From contig BEIJ01000001.1 of NCBI GenBank assembly GCA_002923375.1, positions 62,001 to 126,000 on the forward strand: DNA of 64,000 bases, given 5' to 3'. The DNA comes from a bacterium HR33. Lineage in GTDB: Bacteria; Gemmatimonadota; Gemmatimonadetes; Gemmatimonadales; GWC2-71-9. Numbering within the stretch: the first letter of the stretch is position 1; every line of letters starts with the position of its first letter. Of the stretch, positions 26,212-35,271 are shown piece by piece. The notes below the pieces were generated by a model. That model ran no database searches. It was not told the DNA's origin and worked only from the letters and a program-made list of their open reading frames with translations. A program made the position numbers and the translations under genes.

Positions 26212-27481
26212 CCCTCAGCGCGGCGGCGAGTTTTTCTACGGTCTCCTCGATCACCGCATCGTCATGGGCCAGCGAGACGAAGCACGCCTCGAAGGCAGAC
26301 GGGGGAAGGAGCACCCCTCTCTCTCTGGCTGCGCGATGGAACTTGGCGAAGGTCCGCACGTCGGACGCCTTGGCTTGGGCAAAGTTGGAAACCGAATTCG
26401 GGCTGAAGAAGAATCCCCACATCGATCCGGCGTGCGTGACGCTCAGAGGCACGCCGAGCGACTTGGCTTCGGCCTCCAGAGCATCGGCCAGCCAGCTCGC
26501 CTTTTTCGGAAGAATTTCGAAGGCTCCCTCCGCACGGGCGGTTTTCAAGGTGGCGAGTCCCGCCGTCATCGCAAGCGGGTTGCCCGACAGGGTGCCAGCC
26601 TGATACACCGGCCCGGCGGGCGCTATCAGCTCCATCAGTTCTCTCCTGCCGCCGTAGGCCCCGACCGGGAGGCCGCCCCCGATCACCTTGCCCAGTGTCG
26701 TAAGATCGGGCATCACACCGGTCAAAGCCTGGGCCCCGCCGGAGTGCACTCTGAAACCGGTCATTACTTCGTCGAAGATCAGCAGGGCCCCGTACTCCCG
26801 AGTTATCTCCCGGAGTCCGGGAAGAAACTCCGGCAAAGGAGGTATGAGACCGGCGTTGCCGATGAAAGGCTCCACTATCACGGCGGCGATCCTCTCGCCG
26901 TAACGCTCGAACTGCTCCCGGACGCAGTCCAGATCGTTGAACCCGCACACCAAGGTCAGAGCGGCCAGTGCCGACGGCACACCCGGGCTGTCGGGAAGAG
27001 ACAAGGTGGCGACACCCGAACCCGCAGCTACCAGAAAGGAGTCCGCGTGTCCGTGGTAGCACCCTTCGAACTTGAGTATCAAATCCCGCCCGGTCGCGGC
27101 CCGGGCGAGCCGGACGGCGGCCATGGTGGCTTCGGTTCCCGAGTTCACGAATCTCACCATCTCCACTGACGGGACCATCTCCACGATGAGCTCGGCTAGC
27201 TCGAGTTCGGCCTCGCAGGAGAATCCGTAGGAAGTTCCCCGCCCCAGCGCTTCTCTCAGCGCTCCGAGCACTGCAGGATGGGCGTGTCCTAAGAGAAGCG
27301 GGCCCCAGGAGAGCACGTAATCGATCAGCCGATTCCCTTCGGCGTCTATCAGGTAGGGCCCTCGGGCCTCCCGGACTATGAGAGGGCGTTCCCCAACCGC
27401 CCTGAACGCGCGCACCGGGGAGTGCACGCCGCCCGGTGCCACCCGTTTCGCGCGCTCGAAGAGCCTTTGGGTCTCGCTCAC
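26195..27481 (-). CDS. hemL: Glutamate-1-semialdehyde 2,1-aminomutase
   Basis: PLP enzyme that makes 5-aminolevulinate in the C5 route to haem. The 428-residue protein shows the family pattern: FERAKRVAPGGVHSPVRAF at the N-terminus, FVNSGTEATMAAVRLAR, YHGHADSFLVAAGSG, LIFDEVMTGFRV, and the PLP lysine in TTLGKVIGGGLPVGAYGG. GTG at 27481 overlaps the rimO stop as GTGA and is preferred to the longer frame beginning at 27607. Confidence 0.95.
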   Translation of the reverse strand: MSETQRLFERAKRVAPGGVHSPVRAFRAVGERPLIVREARGPYLIDAEGNRLIDYVLSWGPLLLGHAHPAVLGALREALGRGTSYGFSCEAELELAELIVEMVPSVEMVRFVNSGTEATMAAVRLARAATGRDLILKFEGCYHGHADSFLVAAGSGVATLSLPDSPGVPSALAALTLVCGFNDLDCVREQFERYGERIAAVIVEPFIGNAGLIPPLPEFLPGLREITREYGALLIFDEVMTGFRVHSGGAQALTGVMPDLTTLGKVIGGGLPVGAYGGRRELMELIAPAGPVYQAGTLSGNPLAMTAGLATLKTARAEGAFEILPKKASWLADALEAEAKSLGVPLSVTHAGSMWGFFFSPNSVSNFAQAKASDVRTFAKFHRAARERGVLLPPSAFEACFVSLAHDDAVIEETVEKLAAALRDAIQG

Positions 27482-28797
27482 GGGACGGCTACGGCCCGGA
27501 AGTCGCCGTCCAAATTCCCTACTATCAGCGCGCGGACGAAGTCGCCGGGCCGGGCCCACCCTCCCCGTTCGACGTAGGTGATTCCGTCCACGTCGTCGGC
27601 CTGCCACGGCACCCTCCCCACGTGGGTAGCGCCTTCTTCGTCCGGTTCCGCGATCCGGTCTACCAGCACTTCGACCTCGCGGCCCGCAAAGCGCGCCAAA
27701 CGGTCGGCTGCTATAACCCTCTGTACTTCGATGAGTTCTTCCTGCCGTTGGCGCTTCACTTCGTCGGGAACGTCATCCGGTTCGAGCGCGGCCCGGGTTC
27801 CCTCCTGGGGAGAATAGGTGAACACGCCCAAATGCTCGAACCCCATCTCCTCCACGAAATCGACCAGGCAGCGGAAGTCTTCCTCGGTCTCTCCCGGGAA
27901 GCCGACGATCACCGTGGTGCGTATGGCGATGTCGGGAACTGAATCGCGCAGGAGTTGCACCTTTTCGCGGATCGTTTCGCGGCGCTCAGGGCGCCGCATT
28001 CGTCTAAGCATCCGATCCGAGGCGTGCTGGATCGGCATATCTATATAAGGCACGATCCTCTTCTCGGACGCCATGAGCTCCAACAGCCTGGGCGTTATCC
28101 CGGACGAGTAAACGTACAGCAACCGGAACCAGGGCACCTTGGTTTCCCGCAGGAGAGTTTCCAAGAGATCGGGGAGTTTGGGCCCCTCGCGGCCGAAATC
28201 CCGCCCGTAATGGGCGAGGTCTTGGGCTACCAAATTGATCTCCCTGGCTCCTTGCGCCTCCAGCATCTGAGCTTCCCGCACGATTTGCTCCACCGGTTCC
28301 GAACGGTGCCTCCCCCGCATCAGGGGAATGGCGCAGAAGGCGCATCCGTGGTCGCAGCCCTCGGAGATTTTGAGGTAGCGCACGTGGGGCGACTCGCCCA
28401 GGTAGAAGCGCCGTGGATGGACAGGTCCGGGTTGCTCTTCCAGGAAGCCTTTCGAGGCCAAAGCCGGCACCAGCCGGTCTATGGCGTCGAAGCCCAAAAA
28501 GAGATCTACTTCGGGTATTTCCCGGGCGAGCTCGTCGCGGTAGCGCTGCACCAGGCAGCCCACCGCTACCACCGCCTTGACGCGCCCGCTCCGTTTCAGT
28601 TCGGCGGCCTGGAGGATGGTGTCGATAGACTCTTGCTTGGCGGCGTCGATGAAACCGCAGGTGTTGATGAGAAGAACGTCCGCTTCTTCCGCGTCTTCCA
28701 CCACCCGGGCGCCGCGGCTTACCAGCTCGCCCACCAAGCGCTCGGAGTCCACGGTGGCCTTGTCGCACCCCAAGGACACCACGCCGAGTTTCATCAT
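27478..28797 (-). CDS. rimO: Ribosomal protein S12 methylthiotransferase RimO
   Basis: Radical-SAM enzyme that methylthiolates an aspartate of ribosomal protein S12. The 439-residue protein has the N-terminal UPF0004 domain (VVSLGCDKATVDSERL, LLINTCGFIDAAKQES, VAVGCLVQRY, cluster cysteines). The radical-SAM CxxxCxxC is in ISEGCDHGCAFCAIPLMRG, and a C-terminal TRAM domain (AGREVEVLVDR onward) follows. SLGCDKATVDSE and IPLMRGRHRSEP are typical of RimO as opposed to MiaB. Translationally coupled to hemL. Confidence 0.95.
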   Translation of the reverse strand: MMKLGVVSLGCDKATVDSERLVGELVSRGARVVEDAEEADVLLINTCGFIDAAKQESIDTILQAAELKRSGRVKAVVAVGCLVQRYRDELAREIPEVDLFLGFDAIDRLVPALASKGFLEEQPGPVHPRRFYLGESPHVRYLKISEGCDHGCAFCAIPLMRGRHRSEPVEQIVREAQMLEAQGAREINLVAQDLAHYGRDFGREGPKLPDLLETLLRETKVPWFRLLYVYSSGITPRLLELMASEKRIVPYIDMPIQHASDRMLRRMRRPERRETIREKVQLLRDSVPDIAIRTTVIVGFPGETEEDFRCLVDFVEEMGFEHLGVFTYSPQEGTRAALEPDDVPDEVKRQRQEELIEVQRVIAADRLARFAGREVEVLVDRIAEPDEEGATHVGRVPWQADDVDGITYVERGGWARPGDFVRALIVGNLDGDFRAVAVP

Positions 28798-28849
28798 GTC
28801 GCGCAGAGGGAAAGCAGATCCACGCCGCGGGATTCCAAAAGGCGGTCCT

Positions 28850-29707
28850 CTAAGACAGGAAACTTTCCAGTGCTTTCGCCCGGCTCACGTGCCTCAGGCG
28901 GCTGAGGGCCTTCTCCTTGATCTGCCGCACCCGCTCCCGGGTGATTCCCAACATGCTGCCGATCTCTTCCAATGTCATGGGCTCCTGGCCGTCCAGCCCG
29001 TAGTAAAGCCTTAGGATCTTGGCTTCACGCTCTTTCAGCGTGGAGAGGACTTCCTCAATCGACTCGCTCAGCGCCCTCTCGAAGGTTTCGTCGTCGGGAC
29101 CGGGACGCTGGGTATCAGGAAGGTAGTCGAGAAGCTTGTTGTCTTCCCCGGGCGTAAGGGGAGCGTCCAGGGAAAGATGACTCTGGGATATGGACAGAGT
29201 CTTGGCGACTTCCTCCTCGGAAATGTCCAGTCCCTCGGCGATCTCTTCCACCGTGGGTTCCCGGCCCAATTCTTGTTGGAGTGCGGAGGAGCGCTTTCCT
29301 ATCCGGTGCAGGGTCCCGGCGCGGTTCAAGGGAACCCGGACAATGCGGCTTTGTTCCGCCAGCGCTTGAAGGATGGCCTGCCTGATCCACCACACCGCGT
29401 AGGAAATGAACTTGATCCCTTTGGTCTCGTCGAACTTGTGCGCCGCGCGTATCAGGCCCAGGTTGCCTTCATTGATCAAGTCCGCGAGGCTCACGCCTTG
29501 GTTCTGGTACTTCTTGGCGACCGAAACCACGAAGCGCAGGTTGCTGCGGACCAGCTTGTCGAGCGACTCCTGGCATCCCTGCTTGATACGGCGCGCCAGC
29601 TCCACCTCTTCTTCTCTCGAGATCAGCGGGTATTGGCTGATCTCTCTCAGATACTGATCCAGCGAACCCTCGTCTACCGAAGATTTCCTGACCGAGCCTT
29701 GGCGCAT
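28850..29707 (-). CDS. RNA polymerase sigma factor, RpoD/RpoS-like (group 1/2)
   Basis: A 285-residue sigma-70 factor without a long region 1.1. Region 1.2 is DQYLREISQYPLISREEEVELARRI. Region 2 has NLRFVVSVAKKYQNQGVSLADLINEGNLGLIRAAHKFDETKGIKFISYAVWWIRQAI, the core-binding and -10 recognition segment. Region 3 follows, and region 4 ends with MTLEEIGSMLGITRERVRQIKEKALSRLR. Short sigma factors of this build serve as the principal factor in Bacteroidota-like lineages. Which role it has here cannot be told without knowing whether a longer RpoD exists. An SD-like GGAGG lies 12 bases upstream of the ATG. Confidence 0.9.
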   Translation of the reverse strand: MRQGSVRKSSVDEGSLDQYLREISQYPLISREEEVELARRIKQGCQESLDKLVRSNLRFVVSVAKKYQNQGVSLADLINEGNLGLIRAAHKFDETKGIKFISYAVWWIRQAILQALAEQSRIVRVPLNRAGTLHRIGKRSSALQQELGREPTVEEIAEGLDISEEEVAKTLSISQSHLSLDAPLTPGEDNKLLDYLPDTQRPGPDDETFERALSESIEEVLSTLKEREAKILRLYYGLDGQEPMTLEEIGSMLGITRERVRQIKEKALSRLRHVSRAKALESFLS

Positions 29708-29882
29708 ACTGCTGCGACCTCCGCGCTGATCCTATCTAAGGAACCGGCTCGTAGATGCCGGCTTGGAAAATCGCAAGCGATCGAGGGATATATCGCTAGA
29801 GGTGAGACTGCGGCCACGGCATTCTGCCATCCCGCCCGGAACGCCACGCATCAGCGGCCTGGATAAGATCACGCCTTTTAGG

Positions 29883-30131
29883 TTAGTCACCTCCCGCAAG
29901 CGGCGCAACTGTAACCGACCAGCCGCGCTCCTCCGCCCACCCCCTGAGTGCCGCCAGCAGCTCGGCCCGCGAGCATTCGTGCTCCAAAGTTGCTGCCAGG
30001 CAAACGGCTCGCTCACCGCAGGCCAACTCCAGGCGCACCAGACGCCCCCGCGGCAGATCGACCAGCGTCGGAAGATCCGGGCCCTTGCCGTTGAGACCGA
30101 GGATCACGGCAATCGAGCGAAGGTGCGCCAT
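29883..30131 (-). CDS. Hypothetical small protein (82 residues)
   Basis: Short protein MAHLRSIAVILGLNGKGPD...VTVAPLAGGD of no recognised family. Codon use from the ATG at 30131 onward is GC-rich at third positions like its neighbours. The upstream extension to a GTG at 30212, which would overlap the dehydrogenase stop as GTGA, has more A/T-ending codons and is less convincing. Lies between the aldehyde dehydrogenase and sigma-factor genes. Confidence 0.5.
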   Translation of the reverse strand: MAHLRSIAVILGLNGKGPDLPTLVDLPRGRLVRLELACGERAVCLAATLEHECSRAELLAALRGWAEERGWSVTVAPLAGGD

Positions 30132-30208
30132 GCACCCAAGGTAGAGCGCAGCCGCGGATGGAGCGAAAACAATTCCTTGCGAGCCGGATCCCAATTTTGC
30201 GAACCGCC

Positions 30209-31696
30209 TCACTCATAGGTATCGATCTGGGCTCGCTGGAGCTTGCCGGAGTAGTCGGCGTAAATCGCCTTCGTTTCGGTGTAGAAATCGTAAACCTGCC
30301 ATCCTCCCTCGCGGTGGCCGTTCCCGGTCTGCTTGACCCCGCCGAAGGGAAGGTGCGCCTCCGCGCCGATAGTGGGAGCGTTTATGTAGGTGATCCCGTT
30401 CTCCAGCGCCTCCATCGCCTTGAACGCCGAGGCCAGATCTCGGGTATAGATGCTGCTGGACAACCCGTATCGCACGCCGTTGTTTACCTTGATCGCTTCC
30501 TCCAAGGAACTCACCCGTATGACGCTCAGCACCGGACCGAAGATCTCTTCCTGCTCGATCCTGGTGCCGGGCTTCACGCCGGTGAAAACCGTGGGTTTGT
30601 AGAACCATCCGTCTTTCAGAGCGGCGGACTTGGGCACGGCGCCCCCTATCTCCAGCACCGCGCCTTCCTTGCGGCCCACCTCGACGTAGTACTCCACCTT
30701 CTCCCGGGCGGCGCGGTTGATCAGGGGCCCCACGTCCGTCCCGGGCTTGAGCCCATCCCCCAATTTGAGTTTCTCCGCCGCGTCGCACACCATCTTCACG
30801 AACTTGTCGTGAATCTGCCGGTGCAGGATCAGGCGAGAAGTTGCCGTGCAGCGCTGTCCCGTGGTCCCGAAAGCTCCCCAGAGCACGCCTTCCAAAGCGA
30901 GTTCCAGATCGGCATCGGGCATCACGATCTGCGCGTTTTTGCCTCCCATCTCCAAGGAAAGGCGCTTGTGCATCCTCCCGCAGGTTTCCCCGATGATCGC
31001 CCCGGTCTCGGTGGAACCGGTGAAGGAAATGACCGGGATCGCCGGGTGCTCTACTATGGCGCGGCCTGCAGTCTCGCCCCTGCCGTGCACCAACTGGATT
31101 ACCTCCGGGGGCAGGCCCGCCTCCAGCAGTATCTCCACCAGCAAGGTGGCGGTGTGCGGCACGTCCTCCGCCGGCTTGAAGATCACCGAATTGCCGCACA
31201 CCAGTGCCGGAAAAATCTTCCAGGTGGGAATCGCCATCGGGAAGTTGAACGGGGTGATGATCCCGCAGACTCCGATGGGCCTCCTGTACGTCATGGCCCA
31301 CTTGTTCCGCAACTCGGAGGGAACGGTTCTGCCGAACAGCCGCCTTCCCTCCGAAGCAGCGTAGTACGCGGTGTCGATCCCCTCCTGCACGTCCCCCAAA
31401 GCTTCGGTGAGCACCTTGCCCATCTCGCGGGTCATCGCCCTAGCGATCTCCTTCTTGCGCGCCACCAGCAGATCCCCCGCCTTGCGGATCACCTCTCCTC
31501 GGATCGGGGCCGGAGTCCTGGACCAGATTTCGAAGCCCCGCTGCGCCGATCTCACCGCCCGCTCCACGTCCCGGGCGTCCGAGTCCGGGAAGCGGCCGAT
31601 CACTTCCGACCAGCGGGCTGGATTGCGATTCTCGAAATATTCCCCTCCCGCCGGGGCAACCCACTCTCCGCCGATAAAGTTACGGAACGTTTTCAC
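30209..31696 (-). CDS. NAD(P)-dependent aldehyde dehydrogenase
   Basis: A 495-residue ALDH-superfamily enzyme oxidising an aldehyde to the acid. Motifs in order: PIGVCGIITPFNFPMAIPTWKI (cofactor and oxyanion Asn), FTGSTETGAIIGE, the general-base Glu in LEMGGKNAQIV, the nucleophile Cys in GTTGQRCTATSRL, and EEIFGPVLSV. The C-terminal THLPFGG-like segment reads AHLPFGGVKQTGNGHREGG. It is closest in style to semialdehyde dehydrogenases; the exact substrate is not assignable. The start overlaps the stop of the NtrC-like regulator gene by four bases, so the two are likely co-expressed. Confidence 0.9.
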   Translation of the reverse strand: MKTFRNFIGGEWVAPAGGEYFENRNPARWSEVIGRFPDSDARDVERAVRSAQRGFEIWSRTPAPIRGEVIRKAGDLLVARKKEIARAMTREMGKVLTEALGDVQEGIDTAYYAASEGRRLFGRTVPSELRNKWAMTYRRPIGVCGIITPFNFPMAIPTWKIFPALVCGNSVIFKPAEDVPHTATLLVEILLEAGLPPEVIQLVHGRGETAGRAIVEHPAIPVISFTGSTETGAIIGETCGRMHKRLSLEMGGKNAQIVMPDADLELALEGVLWGAFGTTGQRCTATSRLILHRQIHDKFVKMVCDAAEKLKLGDGLKPGTDVGPLINRAAREKVEYYVEVGRKEGAVLEIGGAVPKSAALKDGWFYKPTVFTGVKPGTRIEQEEIFGPVLSVIRVSSLEEAIKVNNGVRYGLSSSIYTRDLASAFKAMEALENGITYINAPTIGAEAHLPFGGVKQTGNGHREGGWQVYDFYTETKAIYADYSGKLQRAQIDTYE

Positions 31697-33054
31697 CCTT
31701 GGCTCCTTTTGAGACCGTACTTCTCGATCTTTTTGTACAAGTTACTCCGGGGCATGGCCAGCTTCCGAGCGGTTTCGCTCACGTTCCAGCCGTTGTCGGC
31801 AAGCTTGGCCGCCAGGAACGCCTTCTCCGCCGCCTCCTTGAACTCCTCGAAAGTCGAGCAATCCAGCAGTCCGCTCCAGCGGTTCCCCGATCCGCCTTCG
31901 AGAAGAGCCGCAACGTCCGCGGCGGTCACGGTATCGCCGGAAGACAGAATCAAAAGACGTTCCACCGCGTTCCTCAACTCCCGGACGTTCCCCGGCCAGT
32001 CGCGCTCCTTGAGAGCGGCGATAGCGTCAGGAGCGAACTTCTTCGGCGCAAGACCGCCGCCCTGCACCAACTGCCTCACGAAATGGTCCACCAGGAGCGG
32101 TATGTCTTCCTTGCGATGCCTGAGCGGCGGCACGGTGAGCGGGACCACGTTTAAGCGGTAGAAAAGATCCTCCCGGAAACGCCCCGCTTCGATCTCCTCT
32201 TCCAAATCCTTGTTGGTCGCCGCCACCACCCGCACATCCACCTTGATCGGCTTGGACGCGCCGATCCTGGTGACGATTCCTTCCTGGAGCGCCCGCAGCA
32301 CCTTCGCCTGCGCCGCCAGACTCATGTCGCCCACTTCGTCCAAAAACAAGGTCCCCCCGTCCGCCTGCTCGAACTTCCCGGGACGATCGGCCAAAGCGCC
32401 GGTGAAAGACCCTTTCATGTGGCCGAACAGCTCGCTCTCGATCAACTCTCCGGGGATGGCAGCGCAGTTTACCTCGACGAACGGCTGGTTCTTCCTCGGC
32501 GAAAGGGCGTGAATTGCCCGGGCCACGAGTTCCTTCCCGCTGCCGTTCTCGCCGAAGATCAGCACCCTGGCCGGCGTGGGAGCCACCTTGCGGATCCGTT
32601 CCAAAAGATCGTGGATCGCCTTGCTCGATCCTACGATCTCGTATTCGGGAGCGAGTTTCTCCTTCAGGCGCTCGTTCTCGGAACTGAGATCCAGGTGGGA
32701 GAAGGCTCGCTTGAGCACCAGAAGAATCCGCTCGGTATCCAGCGGCTTCTCCAAAAAGTCGTACGCGCCCCTGCGTGTCGCCTCCAGCGCGGTTTGGATC
32801 GTTCCGTGACCCGATATCATTACCACCTGGGCCTTGGGATCCAATTCCCGAATTCGGCTCAGGGTGTCGAGGCCGTCCAACCCCGCCATCTTTACGTCGA
32901 GAAGGACCAAATGAGGCAGGAACTCGGGATAAACGCCGAGCGCCTCCGCTCCCGAAGCCGCGGTGCGCACCTCCACCCCCTCGTACTCCAGCAGCTGGCG
33001 CAGAGCCTCGCGCACGCCCTTTTCGTCGTCCACCACCAGAACTCTGCGCCCCAT
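31693..33054 (-). CDS. Sigma-54-dependent response regulator (NtrC/NtrX family)
   Basis: A 453-residue activator. The receiver domain (residues 1-120) has VLVVDDEKG, phospho-acceptor Asp in LVLLDVKM, and the switch and Lys in MISGHGTI...EKPLD. The AAA+ domain (~140-370) has Walker A GENGSGKELVARAIH, the sigma-54 loop as GSFTGA (GAFTGA with A2 to S), and Walker B GGTLFLDEVGDMS, then RFREDLFYRLNV. The C-terminal Fis-like HTH is WNVSETARKLAMPRSNLYKKIEKYGL. It implies sigma-54 control somewhere in the genome. No cognate sensor kinase lies nearby. Confidence 0.93.
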   Translation of the reverse strand: MGRRVLVVDDEKGVREALRQLLEYEGVEVRTAASGAEALGVYPEFLPHLVLLDVKMAGLDGLDTLSRIRELDPKAQVVMISGHGTIQTALEATRRGAYDFLEKPLDTERILLVLKRAFSHLDLSSENERLKEKLAPEYEIVGSSKAIHDLLERIRKVAPTPARVLIFGENGSGKELVARAIHALSPRKNQPFVEVNCAAIPGELIESELFGHMKGSFTGALADRPGKFEQADGGTLFLDEVGDMSLAAQAKVLRALQEGIVTRIGASKPIKVDVRVVAATNKDLEEEIEAGRFREDLFYRLNVVPLTVPPLRHRKEDIPLLVDHFVRQLVQGGGLAPKKFAPDAIAALKERDWPGNVRELRNAVERLLILSSGDTVTAADVAALLEGGSGNRWSGLLDCSTFEEFKEAAEKAFLAAKLADNGWNVSETARKLAMPRSNLYKKIEKYGLKRSQG

Positions 33055-33728
33055 CAGTGCTCCACCCTGCGGTAAAAAGTCACACCCTCGGGACGGATCT
33101 TGAGATCCCCCACCGTCCTGGGAACCGATATCAGCACCTCTCCGTCAGATCCCCCGGTCAAGCGATTGACCAGTGCCGGTATGGCGGCCCGCGGAAAGGG
33201 AAATGCTCTCACGACGAAGGAATCCGGTTCCCATGCAACGATCCCCGGGCTCTTTACCCGGGCCGAGCCGGCAAGGGTGAGAGGCTCCCGCCGGTCGAAC
33301 ATACCCGCCAGCGGACCCAACGAACCTTCCATCACGCTCACCAGCAGTTGCGCCCGAAAGACGAAACGATCGTCGAGCAACACCACTTCCACCGAGTCCA
33401 GAGCCTCGCGAGCCGAAGGCGCCAGTCCGTCGGTGATCAACGCCGCCATCTCGGAGGCGGTGAGAACCACGTAGCCGGGTCCGTCGGCCCGAGCCATCAG
33501 CTCCTCCTTGCGCCGCGCCGCTCTCAAAGCCTGCGGGCTGGGACGTCCGGGAGAGGCGGTGGCGGTCCCGGCAGTCTCCGACACCGGGTTCGATCGAGGC
33601 TCGCCCCGCAGCAAGGAGCGATACAGACCCGACAGTTGCGCCCGGTAATGCCAAGAGAACACGCCTCCCAAAACCAGGAGCGTAAGACACCCTACCGACG
33701 CCAGGAAGTTGCGCACACAACCGCGCAT
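33054..33728 (-). CDS. Membrane-anchored protein of unknown function
   Basis: About 224 residues with one N-terminal membrane segment (FLASVGCLTLLVLGGVFSW) and a soluble remainder likely outside the cytoplasm. Visible segments are GPGYVVLTASEMAALITDGL, VEVVLLDDRFVFRAQLLV and GEVLISVPRTVGDLKIRPEGVTFYRR. The repeated alternation suggests a beta-rich domain. ATG at 33728 overlaps the thpR stop by one base; GTG at 33731 is an alternative. It ends one base into the regulator gene's start. No family recognised. Confidence 0.6.
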   Translation of the reverse strand: MRGCVRNFLASVGCLTLLVLGGVFSWHYRAQLSGLYRSLLRGEPRSNPVSETAGTATASPGRPSPQALRAARRKEELMARADGPGYVVLTASEMAALITDGLAPSAREALDSVEVVLLDDRFVFRAQLLVSVMEGSLGPLAGMFDRREPLTLAGSARVKSPGIVAWEPDSFVVRAFPFPRAAIPALVNRLTGGSDGEVLISVPRTVGDLKIRPEGVTFYRRVEH

Positions 33729-34288
33729 CACGGGGCCAGCGCCGCCGCATGGCGGCGCACGTATCGCGCGCCCTGGGGGGTAAGGTGACTCTCCATCAGG
33801 TCCGCCGACTCCACCACTACGTCCGCGGCGAAACTCAAACCAGCCATAACTTCCTCCAACCCCCGGAACTCCGACACCTTGGCGCCCCGAGCTACACGTC
33901 CCAAAGTCAGGTGCGGCCGGAACGGCCGCCCCTCCAACGGAAAGCCGATCTGCTCCATTTCTAGCTCCACCTGATGCTGGAGCAACTCCAAGGACGGAAC
34001 CCCTTCGCACCCCACCCACAACACTCGGGGTTGTTTAACGGAGGGGAACGCTCCGAATCCGGAGAGCAGCATGCGGAAGCGCCGGGCTCCCTCGACCGCC
34101 CGGAGCAGCGCTCCCACGATCTGCGGTTCCCGAGCCGCGTCCACCTCGCCCAGAAACTTGAGCGTGAGGTGAATCGATTCCGGAGCCACCCACCGCACCG
34201 GATAGCGCTTCACCCGCAGCGGCTCCGCCGCCCTCCAAATTTCGCCTTTGACCTCGGCCGGAAGATTGATGGCCACGAACAGGCGCAT
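33728..34288 (-). CDS. thpR: RNA 2',3'-cyclic phosphodiesterase ThpR (2H superfamily)
   Basis: A 186-residue two-histidine phosphoesterase (formerly 2'-5' RNA ligase, LigT). Both HxTL catalytic motifs are present: HLTLKFLGEV near residue 41 and HLTLGRVA near residue 126. The N-terminus MRLFVAINLPAEV and C-terminal VVVESADLMESHLTPQGARY are typical. It hydrolyses 2',3'-cyclic phosphates to 2'-phosphomonoesters; the natural substrate is not established. Confidence 0.92.
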   Translation of the reverse strand: MRLFVAINLPAEVKGEIWRAAEPLRVKRYPVRWVAPESIHLTLKFLGEVDAAREPQIVGALLRAVEGARRFRMLLSGFGAFPSVKQPRVLWVGCEGVPSLELLQHQVELEMEQIGFPLEGRPFRPHLTLGRVARGAKVSEFRGLEEVMAGLSFAADVVVESADLMESHLTPQGARYVRRHAAALAP

Positions 34289-34294
34289 ACCCCT

Positions 34295-35122
34295 CTAGCT
34301 GCGCTCGGCTAGAAGCTCCAGCTGCGCCGACTCGCCCGCCAAGAAACTCCCCCTGCGATATCCCCTGAGATCCAGCGTCACCCTCTCGAAGCCCAGATCC
34401 AGCAGAGCCTTCCCGATAGTTCCCGCGTGCCTTCGCACCAAATCGAATTCCGACGGGGCGACCTCGATGCGGGCCTCGGATCCACGGTGGCGCACGCGCA
34501 GGTCTCCTTTGACTCCCAAACTGCGAAGGAACTCCTCCCCCCGCTCCACCTGCCGGAGCCGTTCTCCCGTCACCGAAAGCCCATACATGATCCGGCTGGA
34601 TAGACAAGGCGCCGCAGGAGCGTCCCATATAGGGATCTCCAATCTCCTGGCCTCTTCCCTCACGTCTTCTTTGGTGTATCCCGCCTCGACCAGGGGGGAC
34701 CGCACCTTCCACTGCTTTTGCGCTCTGAGCCCGGGCCGGTGCTCGCCGAGGTCGTCCAGATTGGTCCCGTCGGCGACGATCTCCATCCCGCGCTCCCGAG
34801 CGGTCGCGCTGAGCTTGGCCCAGAGCTCGCTTTTGCAGTAGTAACAGCGATCGGGAGAGTTCGCCACATAGTTGGGATCGCGAAGCTCGTCGGTTGTTAC
34901 TTCGATCAGGTCGAGATCGAAGCGACGCGCGATCGCCAAGGCCTGTTCCCGCTGGGTTCGAGGCAGAGAGGCGCTTACCCCCATCGCAGCCACCGCCCGA
35001 TCCCTGCCCAAAACCCTCCTAGCCACGACCGCCACCAGGGCCGAATCGACCCCTCCCGAATAACCCACCAGAACCGAGGGATAATTGCCTAGTACCTGCT
35101 CCAAACGGGATCGCTCGAACAT
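34295..35122 (-). CDS. larE: ATP-dependent sacrificial sulfur transferase LarE-like
   Basis: A 275-residue PP-loop enzyme. The N-terminal SGGVDS loop (residues 22-27) adenylates the substrate. DRCYYCKSELWAKL and DGTNLDDLGEHRPGL are LarE-type motifs. A conserved cysteine in APCLSSR (C173) matches the sulfur-donating Cys of Lactobacillus LarE, which makes the nickel-pincer cofactor of lactate racemase. larA, larB and larC are not in the window, so the function may be cofactor synthesis or another sulfur transfer. First gene of the long minus-strand run. Confidence 0.85.
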   Translation of the reverse strand: MFERSRLEQVLGNYPSVLVGYSGGVDSALVAVVARRVLGRDRAVAAMGVSASLPRTQREQALAIARRFDLDLIEVTTDELRDPNYVANSPDRCYYCKSELWAKLSATARERGMEIVADGTNLDDLGEHRPGLRAQKQWKVRSPLVEAGYTKEDVREEARRLEIPIWDAPAAPCLSSRIMYGLSVTGERLRQVERGEEFLRSLGVKGDLRVRHRGSEARIEVAPSEFDLVRRHAGTIGKALLDLGFERVTLDLRGYRRGSFLAGESAQLELLAERS

Positions 35123-35271
35123 GACGAATGATTAACTCCGCGACCCGCGCTAGGGAAGCTGCAAAACCGTTCCTGCACCATCCCGCCCGCTCTTGCATCT
35201 GGAGACTCGGGAAGTAGAGTTACTGGAAACCCGGCAGTGTCGAAAAAAGTTATTCTGCGAGGTTGCAACTC

